Source: Alphaproteobacteria bacterium
Lineage (GTDB): Bacteria; Pseudomonadota; Alphaproteobacteria; TMED109
NCBI GenBank assembly: GCA_022819905.1
Contig: JAJEGJ010000001.1
Span: forward strand, 1-64,000
DNA: 64,000 bases
Direction of reading: 5' to 3'
Shown: piece after piece, positions 6,644 through 15,253 of the stretch
Layout of the letters: each line of letters begins with the position of its first letter
Position numbering within the stretch: the stretch's first letter is position 1
Made by a program: the position numbers and the translations under genes
The notes under the pieces: model-generated
Told to the model about the DNA's origin: nothing
Databases searched by the model: none
Seen by the model: only the letters and a program-made list of their open reading frames with translations

Positions 6644-9588
6644 GCGGTCCGTTCCGCCTCGACGGCGGCGCGATCGAGCGCGGCCGAACTCTGGCCTTTC
6701 GCTTCGACGGCCGGCGCCTGACGGGGCGTCCCGGTGACACACTGGCCTCGGCGCTGCTCGCCAATGGGGTCCGGCTGGTGGCCCGGAGTTTCAAGTATCA
6801 CCGGCCTCGAGGCGTGTTCTCGGCTGGTTCGGAAGAGCCGAACGCGCTGGTCGAATTACGGAGCGGGGCCTACCGGGAGCCCAATACGCGGGCGACCGTC
6901 GCCGAGTTGTTCGACGGGCTGGAGGCCACCAGCCAGAACTACCTGGGCTCGCTGCGCCATGATCTGCTGGCGGTCAATGACCTGCTCGCGCCCTTCCTTT
7001 CGGCCGGCTTCTATTACAAGACGTTCATGTGGCCCAGGTCTTTCTGGGAGCGGGTCTACGAGCCGGCCATCCGGGCATCTGCCGGGCTCGGCCGCCTGTC
7101 AGGCGAAGCCGATCCGGATAGCTACGACAAGGGATTCCTGCACTGCGACCTGCTCATTGTCGGTGCGGGACCCGCGGGCCTTGCCGCCGCACTCGAAGCC
7201 GGACGCAGCGGGGCGCGGGTCATCCTTGCCGACGAGGATTTCCTCATGGGTGGCCGGCTGAACGCCGAATCCCACGAAGTGAACGGCCGGCCCGGGGCGG
7301 CCTGGGCTGCCGATGCCGTACGCGAACTGGCTTCCGTGCACAGCGTCCGCCTGATGCCGCGAACCACGGTGATTGGCGCCTACGACCATGGTGTCTACGG
7401 CGCGCTGGAACGCCGGACCGATCATTTGGCCGCCGCCAGGGGCAAACCCCGGCAGATCCTGTGGCGGCTCTATACCAGGCGGGCCATCCTGTGCGCGGGA
7501 GCCTCGGAGCGACCCATTGCGTTCGGTGGCAACGACCGGCCCGGGATCATGCTGGCGGGCGCGGTCCGTGCCTACGCCAACCGGTTCGCTGTCGGTACCG
7601 GCCGCCGGGTCGGGGTGTTCACCAACAACGACGACGGGTGGCGTACGGCTGGCGACCTCTCCGCCAAAGGCGTCCCGATCGCCGCCGTCATCGACGTGCG
7701 GGACGGGGAACCGGCAGCAGCCGTCGCCGACGCCAGGATCCGGATGAACAGCCGGGTCGTGACCACCTGGGGCCGTCACGGCCTGAGGGGGATCACGCTG
7801 GCGACGGGCGAGCGGATCGCGCTGGACTGCCTTGCGGTTGCCGGCGGCTGGAACCCGAACGTCCATCTGACCTGCCATCACGGTGGCAGGCCGGTCTGGC
7901 GTGACGCGATTGCCAGTTTTGTGCCCGGCGACCGGCTCCCCGGCGGCATGAGCGTCGCCGGCGCTGCCGACGGCTGCCTCACGACGGCGGGCGCTCTCGC
8001 CGACGGGCATCGGGCGGCCGTTGCAGCGCTCGGTGAACTCGGGCTTGCCGCCGCCGCAGGCGAGCCGCCGGTCGCGAGCGACGAGGCGACCGGGGCCGCA
8101 TCCTTCTGGCATGTCCGAGAGAGCCGAGGCCGGGCCTGGCTGGATCTGCAGAACGACGTGACCGTGAAAGACGTGGAGCTGGCGCACCGCGAGGGCTTCC
8201 GCTCGGTTGAACTGTTGAAGCGCTACACCACGCTCGGCATGGCGACCGACCAGGGCAGGACAGCGAACGTCCTGGCGCTCGCCATCATGGCCGGATTGAC
8301 CGGCCGCACCATCCAGGAGACCGGCACGACCGCGTTCCGGCCCCCCTACACGCCGGTGCCGATCGCGGCCTTCGCCGGGCGGTCCCGGGGCAAGGACTTC
8401 CGCCCGACCCGACTGACGCCGAGCCACGACTGGGCGGAGGGGCAGGGGGCCGTCTTCGTTGATGCCGGCATGTGGCTGCGCGCCCAGTGGTTTCCGCGGT
8501 CAGGTGAGACCCACTGGCGGCAGTCCGTCGATCGGGAGGTGACCGACACCCGCGGCTCGGTCGGGATCTGCGATGTCACGACCCTGGGGAAAATCGATAT
8601 CCAGGGACGTGACGCTGCCGAGTTTCTGAACCGGATCTACGCCAACGGTTTCGCCAAGCTCGCGGTCGGCAAGGTGCGCTACGGGCTGATGCTGCGCGAA
8701 GACGGTATCGCCTACGACGATGGCACGACGGCCCGCCTCGCCGAGCACCATTTCGTCATGACGACGACGACGGCGAACGCGGTTCTCGTGTTCCGCAACA
8801 TGGAATTCGCCCGCCAGTGCCTGTGGCCGGGATTGGACGTCCACCTGATCTCGGTGACCGAACAGTGGGCGCAGTACGCAGTAGCCGGCCCGAATTCGCG
8901 CAGGCTGCTGGAGAAGATCGTCGATCCGGAACACGACATTTCCAACGAGGCATTTCCATTCATGGCGTGTGCCGAGATCAGCGTGTGTGGCGGCACCCCG
9001 GCCCGACTCTTCCGCATCTCCTTCTCCGGTGAACTGGCCTATGAGCTTGCCGTCGCGGCGCGATACGGCGAAGCCCTGATGGAGGTGCTGCTGGCGGCCG
9101 GCGAGGAGTTCGATGCGGTGGCCTACGGCACCGAGGCGCTCGGTGTCATGCGCATCGAGAAGGGACATGCCGCCGGCAACGAACTGAACGGCCAGACGAC
9201 CGCTCGCATGCTGGGCATGCAGCGCATGGTGTCGAAGCGGAAGGACTGTATCGGCAACGTGCTGTCCGAACGCCCGGAGATGAACCGCGACGACGGGATG
9301 GAGCTGATGGGCTTCAAACCGCTCGGTTCCGGCGATGAACTGACGGCCGGCGCACACCTTCTGGCGCTCGACGCGCCAGCCGACACGGTGAACGACGAGG
9401 GATGGATCTCCTCAGTGGCGTATTCGCCGACGCTGGAAACGTCCATTGGTCTAGGTTTTGTCCGGCAAGGGCACGCCCGCATCGGCGAGACCCTCCGGGC
9501 CTGGGACGCCCTGCAAGGCAGCGATGTTCGCGTCGAGATCGTATCGCCGCATTTCCACGATCCGGACGGGGAGCTGCTGCGTGCCTGA
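6640..9588 (+). CDS. mgdC: Sarcosine oxidase alpha-type subunit; probable N-methylglutamate dehydrogenase subunit C
   Basis: At 982 aa this is the largest subunit of the complex. The N-terminal ferredoxin-fold part carries RPGDTLASALLANG and RSFKYHRPRG. A Rossmann dinucleotide-binding motif, VGAGPAG, lies near residue 174. The C-terminal third (from about residue 596) is a GcvT-like aminomethyltransferase/tetrahydrofolate-binding domain, as in SoxA, where the released C1 unit is trapped. The GTG start overlaps the delta stop by 4 bp; the stop overlaps the gamma gene by 8 bp, so the operon is translationally coupled. Substrate is the same question as for the beta subunit: N-methylglutamate (preferred) or sarcosine. 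Confidence 0.87.
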   Translation: MSGPFRLDGGAIERGRTLAFRFDGRRLTGRPGDTLASALLANGVRLVARSFKYHRPRGVFSAGSEEPNALVELRSGAYREPNTRATVAELFDGLEATSQNYLGSLRHDLLAVNDLLAPFLSAGFYYKTFMWPRSFWERVYEPAIRASAGLGRLSGEADPDSYDKGFLHCDLLIVGAGPAGLAAALEAGRSGARVILADEDFLMGGRLNAESHEVNGRPGAAWAADAVRELASVHSVRLMPRTTVIGAYDHGVYGALERRTDHLAAARGKPRQILWRLYTRRAILCAGASERPIAFGGNDRPGIMLAGAVRAYANRFAVGTGRRVGVFTNNDDGWRTAGDLSAKGVPIAAVIDVRDGEPAAAVADARIRMNSRVVTTWGRHGLRGITLATGERIALDCLAVAGGWNPNVHLTCHHGGRPVWRDAIASFVPGDRLPGGMSVAGAADGCLTTAGALADGHRAAVAALGELGLAAAAGEPPVASDEATGAASFWHVRESRGRAWLDLQNDVTVKDVELAHREGFRSVELLKRYTTLGMATDQGRTANVLALAIMAGLTGRTIQETGTTAFRPPYTPVPIAAFAGRSRGKDFRPTRLTPSHDWAEGQGAVFVDAGMWLRAQWFPRSGETHWRQSVDREVTDTRGSVGICDVTTLGKIDIQGRDAAEFLNRIYANGFAKLAVGKVRYGLMLREDGIAYDDGTTARLAEHHFVMTTTTANAVLVFRNMEFARQCLWPGLDVHLISVTEQWAQYAVAGPNSRRLLEKIVDPEHDISNEAFPFMACAEISVCGGTPARLFRISFSGELAYELAVAARYGEALMEVLLAAGEEFDAVAYGTEALGVMRIEKGHAAGNELNGQTTARMLGMQRMVSKRKDCIGNVLSERPEMNRDDGMELMGFKPLGSGDELTAGAHLLALDAPADTVNDEGWISSVAYSPTLETSIGLGFVRQGHARIGETLRAWDALQGSDVRVEIVSPHFHDPDGELLRA

Positions 9589-10156
9589 CTGGAAACTCTC
9601 GGCACGGGCGCCGCTCGATGGCCACGAGCGCAACATCGGCACCGTCGCCGTTGCCGAAGTCACCGATCTGGCGCTCGTTTCGGCAGCCGTCCCACGGGGT
9701 GGCGACGAGGCCTTCGCGGCTGCACTTGCAGGCGGATTCGGCGCGACGCGGCCGGTGACCGGGGACTCGACGCTGGGCAACAGGCATGCGGCTCGGGTCC
9801 TCGGCATGCAGCCGGACCAGGTGTTCATCCTGTTCGCACCACCGGACCCGGACAGGCCGGCCGGAACCGTTGCAGCGGCCCTTGCATCCGCCGCCTACGT
9901 CACCGATCAGTCGGACAGCTGGGTGATCTTGCGGATGACCGGCGCCGGCGTTCGCACGGCCCTGGAACGCATATGTCCCCTTGACCTCGATGACCGGGTC
10001 TTCCCGTTACATCGTGTGGCGCGCACCGCGATGGAGCATCTCTCCGTGATCGTTCTGCGCGACGGGGCGGACAGCTTCCTGCTGATGAGCCCGCGTTCGT
10101 CAGCGCGGTCCTTCCGGCATGCGGTGGAACTATCGCTCGAGCATGTGTCGGAATAG
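9581..10156 (+). CDS. mgdD: Sarcosine oxidase gamma-type subunit; probable N-methylglutamate dehydrogenase subunit D
   Basis: A 191-aa protein, last in the operon, beginning at a GTG that overlaps the alpha stop by 8 bp. The GATRPVTGDS region and the pattern of a single truncated GcvT-like domain (SDSWVILRMTG, ERICPLDLDD, VARTAMEH) are those of SoxG/MgdD, which helps form the folate-binding and tunnel region of the complex. No catalytic residue is known for this subunit. An upstream in-frame extension to 9458 overlaps the alpha gene and is not conserved-looking. Confidence 0.83.
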   Translation: MPDWKLSARAPLDGHERNIGTVAVAEVTDLALVSAAVPRGGDEAFAAALAGGFGATRPVTGDSTLGNRHAARVLGMQPDQVFILFAPPDPDRPAGTVAAALASAAYVTDQSDSWVILRMTGAGVRTALERICPLDLDDRVFPLHRVARTAMEHLSVIVLRDGADSFLLMSPRSSARSFRHAVELSLEHVSE

Positions 10157-10340
10157 GAGCCCGCGCCGAACGCCGGGACGCCGCGTGACTCGCAGCAATG
10201 CCGACACACCAATTGCCGGAGCCGGAGGCGTCGGGCCCATCGTTCAACCGGCCGCCGACCGCGGGAATTCCCCAAGTTCGAGCTTCCCGGCCGCACCGGG
10301 AAACTGACGCCGTCGACCTCACCAGCCCGGGGACGATCGG

Positions 10341-10356
10341 CTGGAGGGCCCTCCAG
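10341..10356. terminator. 16-bp perfect palindrome between convergent operons
   Basis: CTGGAGGGCCCTCCAG is perfectly self-complementary. It lies 185 bp after the amine oxidase operon and 31 bp after the end of mxaL, where the two operons converge. It could fold as a 6-bp stem with a GGCC loop. There is no U-run. Confidence 0.25.
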
Positions 10357-10387
10357 TCAGACGGTCTCCTGAGCGGGGGATTTTTCG

Positions 10388-11434
10388 CTAGGCACGGTCC
10401 GGCACGCCGGCAGGAACCGGGACTCCCTGTTCGGGACGGGACGTCCCGGCGGAGCGGCCGCGCCGCCATCTTCCCGACAGGAGGTAGCTCCCGGCCAGGA
10501 GCAGGGCGGCCGTGCCGGCGAGCAGGGGCCGAAGGTCGCGCGACACGTCGGCGTCATTGGCCAGCTCGGGATGCTGAAGTGCCTGCTTGAGGTCGACTGT
10601 GTCTCCCACTCGCCGATAGTGCAGCCGCAGCTCGTTCGCCAGGGACCGGAGGTAGCCCTCGCGCAGCATCGAAAGATGTTCGGTACCCGAAGCGATGCGA
10701 GCCGCCACGTCTCCGGTCTCATCTCCTGCGTAGCTCTCCGGAATGTCCGTCGGCCGCCCGAGCGAGAGTTCGTCCACCTGAATGACCTCGTCCGCTCCCC
10801 AATGCCCGAGATTCCGGCCCTGCGGGTCAAGTTTGGGGATCGGCACCGGCACCGGGCCGCCCACACCGGCGAGCAATCCCCGGACCGCGCCGCGATCGCC
10901 CGAGAATCGCGGCCGAAGTTCAGCATGCAGGGGCGGGGCCTCGTGTCCGTCGGTGACGAACACGAGCGAGGTGGTCGGGCCGAGAGCCTTGGCGATCGTG
11001 AGCCCGGAGTGGACTCCTTTGGCGATTTCGCTGCGGGCTGCCCAGGCCATGCGCCAGTCCACCGCATCCACAACGCTCGAAATGTCGGCGTAGTTCGCAC
11101 ACACCTCGACCGGCGCGAGCACGAGAAAGGCCCGATGACCGGTGAACAGGGCCAGCCCGATCTCGGAGCCGCAGGGGAGGGCCGCCGTCGCTTCGAGCAC
11201 CGCGTCCTTGGCAAGCGCCAGTCGCGTCGTTGGCACGTCGTCCGGGTGCATGGCGTCACCGACATTCATGCTCTGGGTGATGTCGAACACGATCAGGTGC
11301 CGGAACACCTCGGACGACAGTGGCAGCACCGGTCTGGCGAGGGCGGCCACCGCCAGCGCCAAGGCCAACGTCAGCAACCCGAGCTGACCGCTCGCCAGGC
11401 GGCTGCGGCGGCCGGGCAAACCCGCGAAGCTCAT
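10388..11434 (-). CDS. mxaL: MxaL, von Willebrand factor A protein of methanol dehydrogenase maturation
   Basis: A 348-aa membrane-anchored vWA protein. Two hydrophobic segments flank the domain: one near the start (LLTLALALAVAALARPVL) and one near residue 305 (AALLLAGSYLL). The MIDAS motif is VFDITQSMNVGD, the DxTxS variant I associate with MxaL. The ATG overlaps the mxaK stop (ATGA). Last gene of a six-gene mxaRSACKL operon. In known methylotrophs MxaA, C, K and L are needed to insert calcium into the MxaFI methanol dehydrogenase in the periplasm. Confidence 0.82.
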   Translation of the reverse strand: MSFAGLPGRRSRLASGQLGLLTLALALAVAALARPVLPLSSEVFRHLIVFDITQSMNVGDAMHPDDVPTTRLALAKDAVLEATAALPCGSEIGLALFTGHRAFLVLAPVEVCANYADISSVVDAVDWRMAWAARSEIAKGVHSGLTIAKALGPTTSLVFVTDGHEAPPLHAELRPRFSGDRGAVRGLLAGVGGPVPVPIPKLDPQGRNLGHWGADEVIQVDELSLGRPTDIPESYAGDETGDVAARIASGTEHLSMLREGYLRSLANELRLHYRRVGDTVDLKQALQHPELANDADVSRDLRPLLAGTAALLLAGSYLLSGRWRRGRSAGTSRPEQGVPVPAGVPDRA

Positions 11435-12084
11435 GGCAGGCCCTCGTAGGTTCGGGCCGCTTGTCGCGCCTGCGGGCTGCGTTCGGGGTTGCGCTCGTTC
11501 TCGTAGTCGACCGCGGCAATGTCCGGGAGCATCTCGAGTGCGCGGGACAGGTTGTGGCGGGCGTCCCAGTGGCGGGGGTCGCGGGCAAGAATCTCGCGGT
11601 AGTTTTGCTTCGCGAGCTCCACGAGAGACACCGAGGACTGCATTTCGTCCGCCCGCTCAAGTGCTACCGCCTGCTCCAGGTAAAGGTTCGCGAGATTGAA
11701 GAGTTGCACGGCGCGCAACTCCGGCTCCTCGTCCAGCGCGACTGCGCCGTACGCAGCAACCGCCGCGCTGAGCTCCCCGCCTGCATGCAGCCGGTAGGCA
11801 CGGGCGAGCGCACCGCGGAGGGTGTCGCGTTCCGCGACGAACGCAATCTGGTTCTGGGCCAGCGCCCGGCTGACTCGCCGGTCATCGAGCAGACCGTGCA
11901 GATCGAGGGCGAAGGCTCCCGCCAGCGGCAGGAGTGCAGCCAGGTACCACCAATGGCTCCGACCGGCGAGGCCGGCTCGCCTGTGGGGAGGCGCTCCCGG
12001 GTGGCCTCGCGCGCGTTGGCCGGTCGGCCCAGCGTCAGGTTCCGGGTCGCCTGTGCGCGCCCGCCTGCGGTTCGGTCCTACCAT
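11431..12084 (-). CDS. mxaK: MxaK-like membrane-anchored TPR-type protein
   Basis: The ATG at 12084 gives 217 aa, with a 7-bp overlap into mxaC; a longer frame upstream is low-complexity and unlikely. One transmembrane segment (WWYLAALLPLAGAFALDL) follows a basic N-terminus. The remainder is alanine-rich and helical, with tetratricopeptide character (AVQLFNLANLYLEQA, NYREILARDPRHWDARHNL). Size and place between the two vWA proteins match MxaK. The overlap with mxaL (ATGA) shows coupled translation. Confidence 0.75.
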   Translation of the reverse strand: MVGPNRRRARTGDPEPDAGPTGQRARGHPGAPPHRRAGLAGRSHWWYLAALLPLAGAFALDLHGLLDDRRVSRALAQNQIAFVAERDTLRGALARAYRLHAGGELSAAVAAYGAVALDEEPELRAVQLFNLANLYLEQAVALERADEMQSSVSLVELAKQNYREILARDPRHWDARHNLSRALEMLPDIAAVDYENERNPERSPQARQAARTYEGLP

Positions 12085-13091
12085 GCCGACCGTTCCGAGA
12101 GTTTCGCCCCGACCAGCAGGACGAGGCCCGCCAGGGCGGCTGCAAGGCACGCGGACGTGAGATCAAGCCTGGCGATGGTCTCCAGGTAACGCACGGGAAG
12201 GTTCTGCAGGCGGTTCACGTCGGCGATCGCCCGCTCGAGATCCTCCGGGTTCTCGGCCGTATAGGCTCGGTACGAGCTGCCCAGGCTGGAGAAGAACGTG
12301 TGCAGCGTGCGCTCCGGCGTCATCCGCAAGGCGGCAGCGTCATCGCCAGGTTCGGACGCGGCAAGGATCGCGGGGCCGCGCTCCGATCGGATGTAGATCC
12401 AGTACAGCGAGGCTCGCAACCGCTGCATCCGATGGACGATGCGGAGCCTCGGGGTCTGTGAAATCTCCCCTGCGCCGTCGGAGACCAGCACCACGATCCG
12501 TGCCCCGGTATACGGCTCGCCCTCGAAGTAATCGAGCGCCTGCTCCAGCGCGGCGCCGATGTTGGTTTCCGCGAGCCCGCGTCCCACGTCGCCCGCAGCG
12601 ATCGACGCGTGCACGACCGCGTGGCGATCGGTGGGTCGCAGCACCGGGATCGGAAAGGTGCTGAACGCGACCATCCCGAACAAGTCATTGCGCCGTTCGG
12701 CGACGAACTTTGACAGGAGTTCGCGCGCTACCTCCCCCTTGGGCCGATATATCCCCTGGTTCGTCGCGCTTGCGGCGGTCCTGCGCGCGAACGGTTGATC
12801 CATGCTGGTGCTCCGGTCGACCAGCAGCACCATGTGCGCACCGTGTCCGAGCCGCTCAACCTGGTACGCGGACCGGTGCAAGCCGCTTGCGGCGAGCACC
12901 AGCGATATGATCGCGAGGCTTCCAATCGCGCGGAGGAGACAGTCGGTCCAGCGTGAGACGGGATCGGGCGGCAGCAGCCCGAGCCACGAGTACGGCACGG
13001 CCGATGTGATCGGCCGGAAGAAGGGCAGCACCGCCAGCGGAAGGAGCGCCAGCACCCAGCCGTGCACCACTCCGAGCGTGATCCCGAACAT
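12078..13091 (-). CDS. mxaC: MxaC, von Willebrand factor A protein of methanol dehydrogenase maturation
   Basis: At 337 aa, with N-terminal hydrophobic stretches (GWVLALLPLAVLPFF; IGSLAIISLVLAASG), a vWA domain with a complete MIDAS start DRSTSMD near residue 105, and a C-terminal transmembrane segment (CLAAALAGLVLLVGA). I chose the ATG at 13091, which follows the mxaA stop after 2 bp; the frame is open slightly further upstream. MxaC acts with MxaA, K and L in calcium insertion or activation of methanol dehydrogenase in characterised methylotrophs. Confidence 0.82.
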   Translation of the reverse strand: MFGITLGVVHGWVLALLPLAVLPFFRPITSAVPYSWLGLLPPDPVSRWTDCLLRAIGSLAIISLVLAASGLHRSAYQVERLGHGAHMVLLVDRSTSMDQPFARRTAASATNQGIYRPKGEVARELLSKFVAERRNDLFGMVAFSTFPIPVLRPTDRHAVVHASIAAGDVGRGLAETNIGAALEQALDYFEGEPYTGARIVVLVSDGAGEISQTPRLRIVHRMQRLRASLYWIYIRSERGPAILAASEPGDDAAALRMTPERTLHTFFSSLGSSYRAYTAENPEDLERAIADVNRLQNLPVRYLETIARLDLTSACLAAALAGLVLLVGAKLSERSAW

Positions 13092-13093
13092 GC

Positions 13094-14020
13094 TCACGGG
13101 ATGCGTTCCGCGTCGCGGCACGCCCGGCACAAGTCGCGCACGCTGTCCAGGTTCCGGGAGTCCGCGGTGGCGTCGGTGCCGTTGCCGTAGAACACCGCTC
13201 CCGATTCCGCGAAGAGTGCCGAGATCGGCGCTCGAAGCGGATTGAAGCGGGGGTGCTCGACGAAGAAACGATCGAGATCGTGCGCGAACACGGCCCGGCC
13301 TGCGGTGGCGTTGAAAGCAGTGTGCATCTCGACCAGCACGTCTGCGTACGCCACGGGCGCCTCGGGCCCCCTCATCCGGCGCTGGATACGGCGGTAGGCA
13401 CGCTCGAAGTGCCCGTGCGTACGCATTCCGAATCGCCCCGCCAGGTGCCGCCGGGCGATCAGCGCGACCAGACCAAGCAGCAGCACGCCCAGTGCAGTGA
13501 CGCGTGCCGTGCGCTTCGTGGTCGAAGCAGGTTCGGGGAGCAGCGCCGGCCGCAGATCCGGCAGGCGCCCGGGCGGCCGGTTCTCGGGGGTCAGCATCGG
13601 CGAGATCGAGAACGCCCAGCCGGGAACCACGACAGGGAAGTCATCCTCGGGTCCGACGATCCGAAGACTCAACGGTGGCGTGCCGGCCCCAATCACGCTC
13701 TGGGCCGCATTCACCACCTGGAAGCGGAGGCGAATGGTGTGGCGGGAGGTGCCGTCCCGGTTCCTGCCCTCGTGCGTCACGTCATTGAGGGACAGCCAAC
13801 GGCTCATACGCCCCGGTTCCGGGATGGATTGGAGGTCCAGCTCGAAGCCGGGATCCAGCGCCAGTGACACCTCGTGCTCGATCGTGTCGCCGATCACGTA
13901 CCCGAACGACCTCGGGGTCTTCACCGACAGATGCTCGACGGCGGCATCCGCGGGCGGTGACAGGGTCAACAGGAATCCTGTCAGCACGGCCGCAAGCCCC
14001 AGGCGGACGTGTCCGCTCAC
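13094..14020 (-). CDS. mxaA: MxaA-like periplasmic/membrane protein of methanol dehydrogenase maturation
   Basis: Starting at the GTG at 14020, the 308-aa protein has a signal peptide (GLAAVLTGFLLTLSPPADAA). A beta-rich periplasmic domain with FGYVIGDTIEHEVSL follows, then a transmembrane helix near residue 190 (ALGVLLLGLVALIA) and a cytoplasmic tail with HTAFNATAGRAVFAHDLDRF. This layout and the C-terminal signature match MxaA. Upstream codons to 14308 stay open but look non-coding. It is separated from mxaS by 339 bp, unusual for this operon; spacing to mxaC is 2 bp. Confidence 0.78.
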   Translation of the reverse strand: MSGHVRLGLAAVLTGFLLTLSPPADAAVEHLSVKTPRSFGYVIGDTIEHEVSLALDPGFELDLQSIPEPGRMSRWLSLNDVTHEGRNRDGTSRHTIRLRFQVVNAAQSVIGAGTPPLSLRIVGPEDDFPVVVPGWAFSISPMLTPENRPPGRLPDLRPALLPEPASTTKRTARVTALGVLLLGLVALIARRHLAGRFGMRTHGHFERAYRRIQRRMRGPEAPVAYADVLVEMHTAFNATAGRAVFAHDLDRFFVEHPRFNPLRAPISALFAESGAVFYGNGTDATADSRNLDSVRDLCRACRDAERIP

Positions 14021-14359
14021 GGTCGGTACTGAGCTGACAGGCCGGGCCCCGGGAAGGTCGGTTCGCCAACTGCAGCTGGTTTTACTGGACGCAATCCGGC
14101 CGGACACGAATTCGGTACGGGCATGCCTTGGCAGCCACTCGGATCGAATCGGTGCACGGGAAATGGGGGAGCCCGCGCCACCGAGCGAACCGGAGCTCTC
14201 GCCGATGACCCCGCCTCGCGCTGCGTCAAGACCCTGCCGAGCCTCAACACGAGAGCTGGTCGCAGCTCCGGCGGTCACCGCGCGCATGAAATGTCTGCCC
14301 TGGAACAAGCACCCGCAACGCTGGCCGCTGGGATCGACTCAAGGAACGGCAACATGGCG
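14021..14359 (-). other. Gap inside the mxa operon
   Basis: 339 bp between mxaS and mxaA. One frame stays open through it in continuity with mxaA, but its translation is compositionally unlike a domain (many Arg, Ser, Pro, Gly; no motif). I see no hairpin or second gene. Confidence 0.5.
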
Positions 14360-15253
14360 TTACGGACTGAAGTACCGATTGACGCGGTCGACATCGAAAC
14401 GGTCGGTGAGCACCAAGGGAGGGGCGCCGTGCGCAGCGAGGCAGTCGAACACCGCGGTCTTTCTCTGCTCTGCCTGCGCCCGCAGCCGATGCCGCAACGA
14501 AGGGCGCATCAACAGCGTCCGCTCCTCTCCGGTCTCCGGATCCAGAACCCGCACGAGCCCCACCCGTGGCGCTGGCTCCGATTCACGGCTGTCCTCGAGG
14601 ACGACCGGAACGACCTGGTGGCGTGCCGCGCGGGCAAGGATGGACTCGAGCAGGGCAAGCGGGAAGTGGAAGTCGGAGACCAGGAAGACGAGCGCGCGCC
14701 GGTTTCCGATCAGCGGGATCGCCTCCAGGAGACCTTCGGACCCGTGCCCGCGCGGGATGAAATCGCGCAGCCGAGCGGCCAGGTCGAGATACGCGCCTGA
14801 CATCCTGGTCGGCGGCAGCAGGAGCTCTCGGCGCACATTCACGTCGCAGCCGATGAAGGCGAAGGCGTCGCCAGCGCGCCCGGCGGAAAAGCCAAGTGCC
14901 GACACGAGCGAGGCCAGGGCCTCGATTCGATCCCCCTGACCACGGAATCCGAGCGAAGCGGACAGGTCCGCAACCACGTAGATGCGGACCGATGCGCGCT
15001 GGCGATAGCGTCGCACCAACAGCCGCCTGAGCGGATCCCGCGAGCTCGCCAGCAGATCCAGCCGTCGCGGATCGCGCCCGTCGAGCAGTGTCGTTCGGAC
15101 CAGCGGCTCCAGGCCGCCGCCGGTCTCCGTTCCCGCGTGCATGCCCGGACGGATGCTTCGCGCGCGACGGTTCAAGCGGTAGCCGACCTCGGCAGGCGCT
15201 GGTGAACGTCCATTCGGAAACTGCCCGGGAGACGGCCCGTGCGATTCGTTCAT
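14360..15253 (-). CDS. mxaS: MxaS, DUF58-domain protein of methanol dehydrogenase maturation
   Basis: A 297-aa protein. Residues from about 25 contain RSIRPGMH followed by the DUF58 core: LRRLLVRRYRQRASVRIYVV, then a vWA-like DLSASLGF motif and LVFLVSDFHFP. Proteins of this type work with a MoxR ATPase. The ATG overlaps the mxaR stop by 4 bp (ATGA), which settles the start against a longer frame running back into mxaR. DUF58-MoxR pairs are common in many bacteria; the vWA and MxaA/MxaK neighbours make this the methanol dehydrogenase version. Confidence 0.82.
   Translation of the reverse strand: MNESHGPSPGQFPNGRSPAPAEVGYRLNRRARSIRPGMHAGTETGGGLEPLVRTTLLDGRDPRRLDLLASSRDPLRRLLVRRYRQRASVRIYVVADLSASLGFRGQGDRIEALASLVSALGFSAGRAGDAFAFIGCDVNVRRELLLPPTRMSGAYLDLAARLRDFIPRGHGSEGLLEAIPLIGNRRALVFLVSDFHFPLALLESILARAARHQVVPVVLEDSRESEPAPRVGLVRVLDPETGEERTLLMRPSLRHRLRAQAEQRKTAVFDCLAAHGAPPLVLTDRFDVDRVNRYFSP

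Noticed and set aside
4868-10156. Classical folate-linked sarcosine oxidase operon
   Set aside because: No glyA, folD or purU accompanies it, the delta subunit lacks zinc cysteines, and an MgsABC-GmaS set is in the same window; not fully excluded.
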